Source: Arcobacter siniprincipis
Lineage (GTDB): Bacteria > Campylobacterota > Campylobacteria > Campylobacterales > Arcobacteraceae
Reading direction: 5' to 3'
Assembly: GCF_048571125.1 (NCBI RefSeq)
Contig: NZ_CP182343.1
Coordinates: 2,108,001-2,172,000, forward strand
DNA length: 64,000 nucleotides
The notes under the pieces are model-generated. The model had not been told where the DNA came from, searched no databases, and saw nothing but the letters and a program-made list of their open reading frames with translations. A program made the translations under genes and the position numbers. Shown piece by piece: positions 8,624 to 18,403 of the stretch; the first letter of the stretch is position 1; every line of letters starts with the position of its first letter.

Positions 8624-10582
8624 ATGGCACTAATAGACTTACAAAACATCTCAAAACAATACGACATCAAAGTAATACTTAAAAATGTGAACTTTACACT
8701 AAACCAAGGACAAAGAATCGCTGTCATTGGACAAAATGGTCAAGGGAAATCAACCCTTCTTAAAATCATCACTGGTGAAGTGGAAGTTGATAGTGGGGAA
8801 ATGGCTATTGATAAATCTCTTAAAATAGAGATGCTAGCCCAACAACCAAAGTTCAAAGACAATCTGATGGTAAGAGATGCTATTGAAGAGCAACTTGTGG
8901 AAGTAAAAAGTGCAAAAGATGAGTATGAAGAGATATCTCACAAACTAATGACTGATTATGAAAATGAAGCACTTCTACATAGACAAAGTGAACTAGCTAC
9001 ATTTTTAGAGTTTCACAATGCTTGGGACTTGGATAACCTAATTGAGCGAGTATTGATAGAGTTCCACTTAAAAGAGTTTGAACATAAAGATGTAAATCTT
9101 TTGAGTGGAGGAGAACAAAGACGAGTTAGTCTTGCTGGATTGCTTTTAAGAAAACCAGATGTTTTACTTCTAGATGAGCCTACCAATCACCTTGATGTTT
9201 ATATGGTAGAGTTCCTTGAAGAACTACTTATTAAAAACAACTTTACACTTATTTTTATCTCACATGATAGATACTTTATAGATAATATTGCAACTGAGAT
9301 TATAGAAGTAGAAAATGGTGATATAAAAAAATTCAAAGGTGGATATACTGACTACCTAGAACAAAAACAACAAATGCTTGAAATCATGGAAAAAGAGCAT
9401 CACAATCTAATAAGAATGGTAAAAAGAGAAGCCCATTGGATGCAACATGGGGTTACAGCAAGAAGAAAAAGAAACGAAAGAAGAAAATCAGAATATTTTG
9501 ACCTGAAAAAACAAGCAAAATCAAACCCAGCACTTATAAAAAAGATGAGTGTAGAACTTCAAAGAGAACAAAAGGCATTTAATAGCGAAGATGTAAAAAT
9601 TCAAAATAAAAGAAAGATGCTCTTCGAACTTGATGACATATCAAAAACACTTGGAAATAAACTTCTTATCAAAGACTTTACAGCAAGAATCCTACAAAAA
9701 GATACTATAGCAATAGTAGGACCAAATGGTACTGGAAAATCAACTATGCTACGAATCTTTATGGGTAAACTTCAAATCGATAGTGGTAGCTTTAAAAAAG
9801 GTGATTTTAAAATCGGATATTTTGACCAACATAGAGAAATGCTAGATGATAACAGAAATCTTTTAGAAACCTTTTGTCCAAATGGTGGAGATAGAGTTGT
9901 ACTTCCAGATGGAAGAAACTTACATGTATTTGGATACTTGAAAAACTTTTTATTTCCTAGAGAATACTTAGATAAAAAAATCGGAGTATTAAGTGGTGGT
10001 GAAAAAAATAGAGTCGCTTTAGCACTTTTATTTACCAAAAATATTGATTGTATGGTTTTAGATGAACCTACAAATGACCTTGATATCCCCACAATCAATA
10101 TCCTAGAAGAGTATTTGCAAAACTTCCAAGGTGCACTTATATTTGTATCACATGATAGATATTTTGTAGATAAGATTGCAAAAAAACTTTATGTTTTCAA
10201 AGGTAAAGATGGTGAGATTTTTGAATCTTTACAGCCATATACTGAGTATCTTGAAATAGAAAAAGAGATAAAAGAGTTAGAAGCTTATGAAAAAGAGTTA
10301 GCAAAAGAAGAAAATGCAAAAGCAAAACAAACAACTAACACTAAAAAACAGACAAAACTAAGCTATAAAGACCAAAGAGATTATGATAATCTCCCAAAAG
10401 AAATTGAAGGATTAGAATCAAAAATAGAAGAGATAAACAAGTGTTTATCAAATCCTTCTTGTTATGAACAAAAAGGAATAGTAGCAATTTCACAAGAGTT
10501 AGAAGAGGTAAATACAATCTATGAAAAAAAAGTTGAACGCTATTTAGAACTTGAAGAATTAATAGAAAGTTTTAACGCATAG
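8624..10582 (+). CDS. uup: ABC-F family ATPase, Uup type
   Basis: A 652-aa soluble protein with two ABC domains: Walker A GQNGQGKST and GPNGTGKST, signatures LSGGEQRR and LSGGEKNR, and Walker B/D-loop LLLDEPTNHLD and VLDEPTNDLD. The two are joined by a charged linker. A C-terminal coiled coil (about 560-650) is the hallmark of Uup, which binds DNA or ribosomes and affects transposon excision and translation. No transmembrane segments are present, as expected for ABC-F. The distance from the weak AGGA to the ATG is long. Confidence 0.88.
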   Translation: MALIDLQNISKQYDIKVILKNVNFTLNQGQRIAVIGQNGQGKSTLLKIITGEVEVDSGEMAIDKSLKIEMLAQQPKFKDNLMVRDAIEEQLVEVKSAKDEYEEISHKLMTDYENEALLHRQSELATFLEFHNAWDLDNLIERVLIEFHLKEFEHKDVNLLSGGEQRRVSLAGLLLRKPDVLLLDEPTNHLDVYMVEFLEELLIKNNFTLIFISHDRYFIDNIATEIIEVENGDIKKFKGGYTDYLEQKQQMLEIMEKEHHNLIRMVKREAHWMQHGVTARRKRNERRKSEYFDLKKQAKSNPALIKKMSVELQREQKAFNSEDVKIQNKRKMLFELDDISKTLGNKLLIKDFTARILQKDTIAIVGPNGTGKSTMLRIFMGKLQIDSGSFKKGDFKIGYFDQHREMLDDNRNLLETFCPNGGDRVVLPDGRNLHVFGYLKNFLFPREYLDKKIGVLSGGEKNRVALALLFTKNIDCMVLDEPTNDLDIPTINILEEYLQNFQGALIFVSHDRYFVDKIAKKLYVFKGKDGEIFESLQPYTEYLEIEKEIKELEAYEKELAKEENAKAKQTTNTKKQTKLSYKDQRDYDNLPKEIEGLESKIEEINKCLSNPSCYEQKGIVAISQELEEVNTIYEKKVERYLELEELIESFNA

Positions 10583-10627
10583 TTTGCTACAATAAATAAA
10601 TTTATAAATTATAAAAGGATTATGAAC

Positions 10628-11071
10628 ATGAGTTTAAAAGAACAACTAAAATCAGATTTAAAAGATGCTATGAGATCAAAAGAGATTGTAAAAAGAGATT
10701 CTATAAGAGCTATTAATACTATGATAAAACAAATCGAAGTAGATGAAAGAAAAGAGTTAAATGATGAAGATGTTATTAAACTTGTACAAAGAGGTATCAA
10801 ACAAAGAGAAGAAGCCTCTATGCAATATAAAGATGCGGGAAGAGATGATTTAGCTCAGGTAGAACAAGAGCAAATCGAAGTATTTAAAATATATTTACCA
10901 CAACAAATAAATGATGAAGAACTAGAAAGTGGAATGAAAGAAGTAATAGCAGAAGTTGGTGCAACAACTATAAAAGATATGGGAAAAGTAATGGGAACTG
11001 CAAGTAAAAAATTTGCAGGTGTAGCTGATGGGAAAAGAATAAATGAGATGGTAAAAAAACTTTTAGCATAA
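10628..11071 (+). CDS. GatB/YqeY domain protein
   Basis: A 147-aa protein of the YqeY family, related to the C-terminal tRNA-binding domain of GatB. Typical segments are LKSDLKDAMRSKEIVKRDSIR, IEVFKIYLPQQINDEEL and MGKVMGTASKKFAGVADGKRINEMVKKLL. The start at 10628 is preferred because AAAAGGA lies 8 nt upstream; the in-frame ATG at 10622 would be only 2 nt away from it. The family's cellular role is not settled. The GGDEF gene follows after 12 nt. Confidence 0.88.
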   Translation: MSLKEQLKSDLKDAMRSKEIVKRDSIRAINTMIKQIEVDERKELNDEDVIKLVQRGIKQREEASMQYKDAGRDDLAQVEQEQIEVFKIYLPQQINDEELESGMKEVIAEVGATTIKDMGKVMGTASKKFAGVADGKRINEMVKKLLA

Positions 11072-11083
11072 AAAAGGAAACTC

Positions 11084-12340
11084 ATGACAAGTATTGAGAA
11101 AATAGCGGCCAAGACATTAGAAGTATTAAAAGAACGAAATGTTCAACCAACTCCTAATGAATACAACAAAGAGTTTTGTAATCTTGCAAAAGAGCAAAAT
11201 GAAAAAATAGAAGAATGTAATTTATTTAAAAACTTAGTTAGTAAACTAACACCCCAAGAAAGGGATGAATTAAATGCAAATGATATTCAGACATTTGAAG
11301 AACTTATTGCCCTATTTTTAAAAAGAGTTCATATTAATAATGTCTCGACATTGGCTTCTATTATCAAACAAGCTTTATCGCCATCTATCAATATTCACCT
11401 TGATGAACAGCTTACAAATTTTTCTATTAAAATCGGTGATTCTCCAGAACTTATCTTCGAAGAAGATATACAAAAAGAGATGCAAAAACTTTTAGAAAAA
11501 AGATTTACAACAGATCAAACCCTACTAAAAGAAAAAACTGCTGATATTGCCAAATTAGTAACACTTATGGGCAAACACCTAAAAGAAGCAATCAACAGTA
11601 ATCAAAATAGCTCAATCAATGTAACAAGCATAAAAGATGAACTAACATCAATAGATTTAGAAGATAGTAATATTTCTGAACTAGTAACCTTACAAAATAA
11701 ACTTATAAATTCCGCTTCTAGTATCGAAACAGAGATGAATGAAGTAAATAAAAAATTATCTTCTGGTGAAAACCATGTAAAAGATTTAGAAAACAAGGTT
11801 CAAAATTTAGAATCTCAATTAAAAAAAGCAAAAGAAGAAGCGATCATAGACCACCTTACTGGGCTTCTTACAAGAAGAGCTTATGATACAGAGATAAAAA
11901 CTATAGATAAAAATTTTGAACGAGAAAATATACAATACGCAATAGTCTTTTTTGACTTAGACCACTTTAAAGATATAAATGATACTTACGGTCATGAAGG
12001 TGGAGATACGGTATTAAAAACTTTCTCAAAAATACTAAAAAGCCAAACTAGAGAAAATGATATCTTAGCTAGATATGGTGGTGAAGAGTTTGTAGCAACT
12101 GTTGAATATAAACTAAGAAGAGAAGTTTTACAATACCTAAAAAGAATAAAAAATATCGTAAATGAAAATAGCTTTAATTATAAAAATAATAAAATAAAAG
12201 TGACCTTCTCAGCTGGTGTAGTTCTAAGAAATGACCATAAAACTTACCATGACGCAATACAAAAAGCAGATATACTTCTATATCAAGCAAAAAATGATGG
12301 TAGAAATAAAATAATGCTAGAAGATGGATTAGTAATATAA
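11084..12340 (+). CDS. GGDEF diguanylate cyclase
   Basis: A 418-aa cytoplasmic protein. The first about 240 residues are helical with a coiled coil (ENKVQNLESQLKKAKEEA) and have no recognised sensor fold. The GGDEF domain starts at IIDHLTGLLTRRAYD and has the active site RYGGEEF. An RxxD inhibitory site (REND) lies five residues before GGEEF, so product inhibition by c-di-GMP is expected. No membrane segments are present. RBS AAAGGA precedes the ATG. It probably raises c-di-GMP, favouring surface attachment, which fits the adhesin locus next door. Confidence 0.9.
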   Translation: MTSIEKIAAKTLEVLKERNVQPTPNEYNKEFCNLAKEQNEKIEECNLFKNLVSKLTPQERDELNANDIQTFEELIALFLKRVHINNVSTLASIIKQALSPSINIHLDEQLTNFSIKIGDSPELIFEEDIQKEMQKLLEKRFTTDQTLLKEKTADIAKLVTLMGKHLKEAINSNQNSSINVTSIKDELTSIDLEDSNISELVTLQNKLINSASSIETEMNEVNKKLSSGENHVKDLENKVQNLESQLKKAKEEAIIDHLTGLLTRRAYDTEIKTIDKNFERENIQYAIVFFDLDHFKDINDTYGHEGGDTVLKTFSKILKSQTRENDILARYGGEEFVATVEYKLRREVLQYLKRIKNIVNENSFNYKNNKIKVTFSAGVVLRNDHKTYHDAIQKADILLYQAKNDGRNKIMLEDGLVI

Positions 12341-12351
12341 AACTAAGTTAT

Positions 12352-12381
12352 GGTTAAATCATCATCAAAGATGATTTAACC
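12352..12381. terminator. Bidirectional terminator between GGDEF gene and tpsB
   Basis: A perfect 12-bp inverted repeat (arms 12352-12363 and 12370-12381, loop ATCAAA) lies between two convergent genes. It can end both the diguanylate cyclase transcript and the tpsA-tpsB transcript. Confidence 0.75.
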
Positions 12382-12393
12382 CATAAAAATAAA

Positions 12394-14061
12394 TTAAAAT
12401 GTCATACCAAGTTGTAACATAAATCTAGTACTATAATCATCTCTACTAGTAACTTTAGCAGCTCCAAGCTTATGTGATAAGTTAGTATTCATAAAAAATC
12501 TTTTATAAAAAGCACTATAACTTAGTCCAATATCTTGCAAAGTTCTACTTTTCTCATTTGTAATATTTCTACTCATATATACTCTTCCCACATCGTAAAA
12601 GATACCAATTTTTGAATTTAGATTTTGAAATGTTGGTAAAGTATAAGTTAACTCTGTACTATAAATATATCCATTTTCAGCACTCTCTTCTCCTGAAGGA
12701 TATACCTTTACCCCATTGATACCACCTAAACTCAAATCTTCACTTCCATCTAGATTTTTATTTCCAAGAGCATATTGAAGTTGAAGTTTATTTTTCCAAT
12801 TTATTTTCTCATTAAGTAAAGTATTGTTTTCTAATTCAATATTTATTTTTGAGAATCCTCCATTTGTATTTGCTCCTGCTTCATCATCTGCTTTATCAAC
12901 TGAATTATTAAAATTCAATCTACCAAGACTAAGAGAAGTATCTATTTTTGTTTGTGAATATTTACCAAAAATAAGATGGTTTTTTGAATAATCAACTCCA
13001 ACTTTAGAAACTACTGTATTCTTTTTTACATTTGATGAAGTAGCTCTAATCTCATCATTCATTTTATTATATGATGTTCTTAAGTATGTATTTAAATTCT
13101 CACCGTTTGAGCGAATAACTGGATAAGTAAATAAAGCTACAAAACTATCAGCACTTCCTAAAGCATCAAGATTTTCATATTTATCTCCTAACTCATAAGT
13201 AGTTTTAGAGTAACTTACTTCTCCCCTCAATCCATTTTCATATATGGGAAATCCATACCCTACTCTTCCATTTAATAAACCCATATTTTCAGAACTCAAA
13301 GCAGACAAAGAGATTTTATCTCCTATTTTAAAAGGGGAGTTGATATCAACTCCTGCCATAACTCTATGTTTACCTGTATAATCTGAACCATAATTATCCC
13401 CAATAACATAACCATTATATGGTTCAGTCGATTGTGTTCCTATTATAAAGTCACTAGAACCAACCTCTTTTCCTGCAGCAATTTTTGTACTACTTACTTT
13501 TACCCCAGGAGTATCATTGATTAAAAGCAATGCTCTTTGTAAGTCTTTTATAGCTATTGCTTCTTTGTTTTTTGCAGTATCAAGTTTGGCTTGTAAGATA
13601 GAATCTTTGACTAAGGAACTGTTTTCTAGTTTAAACTCTCCATAGCTCCCTTCGATAATTGCTATTTTAAGTACTCCATCTTGTGCTTGTAAATCTTGAG
13701 TAGGTATATAAGCTCTTGCTACAAAATACCCCTCATCTCTATATGCTTTTGTAATAAGAGTAACTATCTCTTGTATCTCTTTAAAACTTAACTCTTTTGA
13801 TTCATAAGGCTTTAAAATAGTTTGTAGCTTTTTGGTACCGATTTGAGTATTTCCGCTCAATGAAAAACTTTTAATAAATACTTTTCTACCATCTTCAAAA
13901 CTTTTCTTATACTCATCACTCTCTTGTTGTAAAGGAGGTAAAACCTCTTTTTTCTTTTCTACCTTTGGAGGTTTTACTTCCTTTAAAACATCACCGATAT
14001 TTGGTATAGGTGCTGAATACAGACTTAATGTTGTTGCTAATAGTATTGATGTTTTTTTCAT
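12394..14061 (-). CDS. TpsB / ShlB-FhaC family outer-membrane transporter
   Basis: This is the outer-membrane partner of two-partner (type Vb) secretion; it recognises the TPS domain of a TpsA protein and exports it. The 555-aa product has a signal peptide, a proline/lysine-rich linker, a POTRA domain (about 60-140; RKVFIKSFSLSGNTQIG ... AYRDEGYFVARAYIPTQDL) and a long beta barrel ending in LQLGMTF with the terminal Phe of outer-membrane barrels. Its start overlaps the tpsA1 stop by 4 nt (ATGA), so the two are coupled. It is the only TpsB in the window although there are two TpsA proteins. Confidence 0.92.
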   Translation of the reverse strand: MKKTSILLATTLSLYSAPIPNIGDVLKEVKPPKVEKKKEVLPPLQQESDEYKKSFEDGRKVFIKSFSLSGNTQIGTKKLQTILKPYESKELSFKEIQEIVTLITKAYRDEGYFVARAYIPTQDLQAQDGVLKIAIIEGSYGEFKLENSSLVKDSILQAKLDTAKNKEAIAIKDLQRALLLINDTPGVKVSSTKIAAGKEVGSSDFIIGTQSTEPYNGYVIGDNYGSDYTGKHRVMAGVDINSPFKIGDKISLSALSSENMGLLNGRVGYGFPIYENGLRGEVSYSKTTYELGDKYENLDALGSADSFVALFTYPVIRSNGENLNTYLRTSYNKMNDEIRATSSNVKKNTVVSKVGVDYSKNHLIFGKYSQTKIDTSLSLGRLNFNNSVDKADDEAGANTNGGFSKINIELENNTLLNEKINWKNKLQLQYALGNKNLDGSEDLSLGGINGVKVYPSGEESAENGYIYSTELTYTLPTFQNLNSKIGIFYDVGRVYMSRNITNEKSRTLQDIGLSYSAFYKRFFMNTNLSHKLGAAKVTSRDDYSTRFMLQLGMTF

Positions 14062-17000
14062 ATTGTATTTTCCTCTTCTTCACTTTCTTGATTTAAGTTA
14101 AATTGTTGTTTACTTCCATAAGGAAGATTTATCCCACCATTTAATACTTGCATCACAATTCCAGGAATAAGAGCAAGTTCATTAGTATCTAGTTGTTGTA
14201 AGATTGTTTTTATATCTATTCCACTTTTTAGTAAAGTATCTATATCTTTATTTGTTAATACTGTTTTATTAGCAATTGGGGTGATAACTGTACTTAAATC
14301 AGGTGTTGTAGTTGTTTCAACAGGAATATTTCCAATTTGAACACTATTATTAGCTGAATATGCTAACAAAGAAGGAAGTTCATAGTTACTAGCTAGTCCA
14401 CCGTTTGTTCCATCTTGTAAAGTTATCTCTTTTATAAAGTTATCTGCTATTGGATTACTTGAATTAGCTTTTGCTTGTGTATACTCTAATGTCTCAGCTC
14501 CTACAAGATTTCCAAAGTTTACAAAGCCTGTGAGGTTATCTGTTCCATCATAATCTTTTTTTGCTTCTAAGGTTAAGGCTCTTTTATTGATATCTAAACT
14601 ACCATCTACAAAAGTGATGTTGTAGTTTTCATCTGTACCACTTAGGTTTGTATTATAAGTTCCTGCATTTTTACCACTTACACTATCTCCTGTAACTCCA
14701 TCAAGTACAGCAACAGTTTCTCCACTTACTAAACCATTTGCAGTAAATCCACTTGTATTTTGTACAGTTCCATTATAAGTAGTTGTATTTGAGTTTGCAG
14801 TGACTGTGATATCTTTTTTATTTGTAGTTAAAGTTCCTGTATCATAGTTTATAATATACCCTTGTTGAGAAGAGTATAAACCATCTACATTTATTGTAGC
14901 TGTTCCTGCATTTTTTAAACCAGTACCACTATAAGACAAAGTACCATTTACTAAAGAGTTATCGTAAGTTGGATTTGAGTAAGTTACACCTGCGATTCCA
15001 TTATAAGTTGTACCATCATAAGTTCTTGTAGCATCATTTGCTTTTACAGTAATTTCTGTCATAAATGCTCTTAAAAGTGGTCTTGTATGACCTTCATAGA
15101 TTATCCAATCGTTTGTAAAATCAAAGCCTGTGTAAGTATCTTTACTAAAAGCATTTACTGTGTTGGTTGAGCTGTAGATTCCTGTAGTACCTGTGGTAGC
15201 TCCATCTCCAACTCCATTTGTTTGACCTGTGGTGTCTCTATCCCAGTATGAGTTTGTAATTGAAGCAGTAGAAGTTAAAATTCCAACTACTCCTCCTACT
15301 CTTGAAACACCTGTTATAGCTCCACTTGCATAAGAGTTACTTATCGTTCTATATCCATCGTAGGTACCGACTAAACCACCAACATTATTATTTCCAGTAA
15401 CATCTCCTGAAGAGTAGGAGTTATTTATTGTGGTACTAGATACAGAACCAACTAAACCACCAACATTATTATTTCCAGTAACATCTCCTGAAAAGTAGGA
15501 GTTATTTATTTGTCCTTTGTCAGCATAACCAACTAAACCACCAACATTATTATTTCCAGTAACATCTCCTGAAAAGTAGGAGTTATTTATTGTGGAAGTA
15601 TCTCTCTGTTGTCCAACTAAACCACCTATATAATTTCCACTTCCAAATACAGAAGCTGTTGAGTAAGAGTTACTTATAGAGATAGAAGATGCCGACCCCA
15701 TTAATCCTCCAACACTATTATTTCCATTTATAGTACCTGTAGTATATGAATTACTTATGGAAAAAATAGTACCGTCATTAGCTTTACCCAATAATCCACC
15801 TACACCATCATTTCCAGTAATATCCACAGAAGTATAGGAGTTTGTTATAAAATTATTATTATATCCATATCCAATTAACCCCCCAACATTATCATGTCCA
15901 TTTATAGTACCTGTGACATAGGAATTGTTAATTGTTAAACCAAGTGCATCTCCTACTAGTCCTCCAACATAATTCTTCCCAGTAATATCTACATTAGTAA
16001 GTCCTAAATTGGAGATACTTTTTGAAGACCAATTCTGCCCAAATAACCCTACATAATTTTCATTACCTCTATTGATATAAAGACCATCTATAACATAACC
16101 TTTACCATCAAAGCTTCCTTGAAAGAATGTAGCACTATCTCCTATAGAATCAAACCCTTTAGAGCTCCACATATCGCCTGTGTATTTTATATTATTTGCT
16201 AGAACATAATCAGCTGTTAAATCCATAGCCATAAGTTGGAGTTGGTGGTCATTTGTGATAGTAGTAGAGTATTCACTTCTTAAAAAAGGTCTTGTCTCTC
16301 CCTCAATCATAAACCAAGTGTTTGTAAAATCAAAGCCTGCATAAGTTGCTTCATCAAAAGCATTTTTCGTATTTGTTGAGCTGTAGATTCCTGTAGCCCC
16401 AGCTGAACTTCCAAGTCCTACTCCACTTGTTTGTTCTGTGGTGTCTATATCCCAGTATGAATTTGTGATGGTTGAAGATTCATAGTCTCCAACTAATCCT
16501 CCAACATTGTTATTTCCACTTACCTTTCCTGTAGCATATGAGTTTGTAATTGACGAATTAGTATTATTATCCCCTCCAACTAATCCTCCAACATTAAAAT
16601 TTCCACTTACAGCTCCTGTTGCATATGAGTTTGTAATGGTAGAAGATTCATGTACTCCAACTAATCCTCCAACAAAAGTATCTCCACTTACCTTTCCTGT
16701 AACATATGAGTTTGTGATGGTAGAAGATTCATTCCATCCAACTAATCCTCCAACACCATACTTCCCTGTAATATCCACATTGGTAAGTCCTACATTTGAT
16801 ATAGTTGCTGCATTAATTGTTATACCAAACAACCCTACATAATTTTCACCACCTCTATTGATATAAAGACCATCAATGATATAGCCTTTACCATCAAAGA
16901 CTCCTGTAAATCTTGTATCTATATTATATGTAGAGTTATCTCCTATTTGTTTAAATCCAGCTCCACTATTCCAAGTAGTAGTATCACTTGCATCTATGTT

Positions 17001-18317
17001 TGAACCTAATTCATATCTACCATTTAAAGCTTGAGTTATCCATTGGAGTTGATTGATATTATTTATGATTACTTTTCCCGTAGTTGGGTCAAACTTTATT
17101 GCTGCATTTCTATTAACTGCATTAAAGTAAACTCCACCATTAGTGTTGTTAGTATTTTCAATAATAGCATTTACATATATCTCATTACCTGCAGTTAAAG
17201 TAAGCTTTGTAGCTTCACCCCAAGTGATATCTTCATTTACAGTAATATCATTATCGGCTTTTAGTTCTATATCTGTTGTAGCTAAGTTAGACTCTATAGC
17301 AGTTGCACTTACACTAGCTCCTGTTATATCACTTCCACCTGTTGATTCTATAACAATATCTGTAGGATCTAGTAGCCATTTAGAAGCTTCTACTAAAGTT
17401 GTAGAAGCTACACTTAGCTCTTTTCCTGAAGTCTCTACAAACCCACCTTTAGCTTTTATAGTTCCAGCTATATTTGCAGTTCCTCCATGGGCATATAGTT
17501 CCACATGTCCGTTTATTCCATCTAGTGAGTTTGCTTCTATGATCCCTGTATTATTTACTACACCTCTTAGTAGTTCATCTACTGCATGAGTAGTAAGATA
17601 TACTTCTCCACCATCTGCAAGAATAGTTCCTGAATTTTCTACTAAGGCATCTAAAGTTCCTTTATCTATAGATAAGTCTATTAAAGAGTTACCATTTAGA
17701 TTTATTGTATATTCATCAGCTGATGTGAGTTGTACTCTTCCTTTTACTGCTTCTATAGTTCCACTATTTTTAGCTTCATTAGAAGCAAAGATTACATAAC
17801 CATTATTTTTAACTTTTATAGTACCTTGGTTGATAACAGATTCTATAGAACCTCCTGTAAAACTATAGTTACCTTTTTGAAAGTTAGTATCTGAGATATC
17901 TTTAGTTGTAGCTAAAAGTCCACTTGTATTGATACTTGCATTTTTACCAAAGAGTACACCATTTGAGTTTAATATCCAAACTTGACCATTGGCATTAAGT
18001 GCACCATCTATAATACTTCTTTCATTTCCTATTACTCTATTGAGAGTTATACTATTTACATTTGGTTGATTGAAGTTTACTGTTTCATGGGAAGCTATAT
18101 TAAACTTATTCCAATTTATACTAGCTTTGGAGGTGGATTGATTTATATTTGTTGTATTTCCATTTTGAGAAATAGTAGCAGTTCCACTTGTTACAACTCC
18201 ACCACTAGGAGCTGCAAAGCTTAGAGTTACACCTCCTAATAAAGCGCTTACTACTAAGCTTATCTTTCCACCTTTTAGGATTCTAAAACGGGAACTATAA
18301 TTTACATTTGCTTTCAT
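14058..18317 (-). CDS. TpsA exoprotein 1: FHA-type adhesin with GLUG repeats
   Basis: A 1419-aa secreted adhesin. Residues 1-36 are an extended signal peptide (ESPR; NYSSRFRILKGGKISLVVSA). Residues about 37-300 form the haemagglutination-activity/TPS domain (WILNSNGVLFGKNASINTSG). The middle (about 500-1130) has 13 GLUG-type repeats, each with a core VGGLVG followed by a segment like ITNSYATG. MBG/YDG-type repeats (about 1140-1340; YDGTTYNG, TYNGTVQNTSG) come next, then an acidic tail. It is exported by the TpsB encoded directly downstream. The first 463 residues equal those of TpsA2. RBS AAGGAC precedes the ATG, and transcription starts from a promoter with the shared regulator box. Confidence 0.92.
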   Translation of the reverse strand: MKANVNYSSRFRILKGGKISLVVSALLGGVTLSFAAPSGGVVTSGTATISQNGNTTNINQSTSKASINWNKFNIASHETVNFNQPNVNSITLNRVIGNERSIIDGALNANGQVWILNSNGVLFGKNASINTSGLLATTKDISDTNFQKGNYSFTGGSIESVINQGTIKVKNNGYVIFASNEAKNSGTIEAVKGRVQLTSADEYTINLNGNSLIDLSIDKGTLDALVENSGTILADGGEVYLTTHAVDELLRGVVNNTGIIEANSLDGINGHVELYAHGGTANIAGTIKAKGGFVETSGKELSVASTTLVEASKWLLDPTDIVIESTGGSDITGASVSATAIESNLATTDIELKADNDITVNEDITWGEATKLTLTAGNEIYVNAIIENTNNTNGGVYFNAVNRNAAIKFDPTTGKVIINNINQLQWITQALNGRYELGSNIDASDTTTWNSGAGFKQIGDNSTYNIDTRFTGVFDGKGYIIDGLYINRGGENYVGLFGITINAATISNVGLTNVDITGKYGVGGLVGWNESSTITNSYVTGKVSGDTFVGGLVGVHESSTITNSYATGAVSGNFNVGGLVGGDNNTNSSITNSYATGKVSGNNNVGGLVGDYESSTITNSYWDIDTTEQTSGVGLGSSAGATGIYSSTNTKNAFDEATYAGFDFTNTWFMIEGETRPFLRSEYSTTITNDHQLQLMAMDLTADYVLANNIKYTGDMWSSKGFDSIGDSATFFQGSFDGKGYVIDGLYINRGNENYVGLFGQNWSSKSISNLGLTNVDITGKNYVGGLVGDALGLTINNSYVTGTINGHDNVGGLIGYGYNNNFITNSYTSVDITGNDGVGGLLGKANDGTIFSISNSYTTGTINGNNSVGGLMGSASSISISNSYSTASVFGSGNYIGGLVGQQRDTSTINNSYFSGDVTGNNNVGGLVGYADKGQINNSYFSGDVTGNNNVGGLVGSVSSTTINNSYSSGDVTGNNNVGGLVGTYDGYRTISNSYASGAITGVSRVGGVVGILTSTASITNSYWDRDTTGQTNGVGDGATTGTTGIYSSTNTVNAFSKDTYTGFDFTNDWIIYEGHTRPLLRAFMTEITVKANDATRTYDGTTYNGIAGVTYSNPTYDNSLVNGTLSYSGTGLKNAGTATINVDGLYSSQQGYIINYDTGTLTTNKKDITVTANSNTTTYNGTVQNTSGFTANGLVSGETVAVLDGVTGDSVSGKNAGTYNTNLSGTDENYNITFVDGSLDINKRALTLEAKKDYDGTDNLTGFVNFGNLVGAETLEYTQAKANSSNPIADNFIKEITLQDGTNGGLASNYELPSLLAYSANNSVQIGNIPVETTTTPDLSTVITPIANKTVLTNKDIDTLLKSGIDIKTILQQLDTNELALIPGIVMQVLNGGINLPYGSKQQFNLNQESEEEENTI

Positions 18318-18346
18318 AATATTGTCCTTGTATAAAGAAAAGAGAA
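16929..18346 (-). repeat. Long direct repeat copy 1 (5' part of tpsA1 and leader)
   Basis: By eye these about 1418 bases are identical to 25494-26911 (constant offset 8565). The repeat starts inside the coding region just before the GLUG repeats and ends in the leader hairpin. Beyond both ends the copies diverge, which marks it as a duplication kept uniform by recombination. Confidence 0.9.
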
Positions 18347-18357
18347 CTCTTTTCTTT
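18334..18357 (-). promoter_or_regulatory. 5'-leader hairpin of tpsA1
   Basis: An 11-bp perfect inverted repeat (arms 18334-18344 and 18347-18357, AA loop) lies between the predicted transcription start and the ribosome binding site. The other adhesin leaders have hairpins at the same place with different sequence. Confidence 0.5.
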
Positions 18358-18371
18358 TTCTATATACAAGT

Positions 18372-18403
18372 ATTATATTTAGCTATCGTTATATCCACCG
18401 TTA
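18372..18403 (-). promoter_or_regulatory. tpsA1 promoter with shared TAACG-N7-TAACG box
   Basis: On the minus strand the half-sites TAACG occupy 18403-18399 and 18391-18387 (12-bp period). Nine nt follow, then the -10 hexamer TATAAT at 18377-18372. The predicted start is near 18365, giving a leader of about 48 nt. No good -35 is seen; the box sits in its place, as for a class II activator site. The TAA of the first half-site is also the stop codon of the TIGR03032 gene. Confidence 0.7.

Noticed and set aside
16507..18224. Plus-strand ORFs of 80-148 aa opposite the TpsA genes
   Set aside because: They mirror the repeat coding of the real genes, recur identically opposite tpsA2, lack ribosome binding sites and have no family features.
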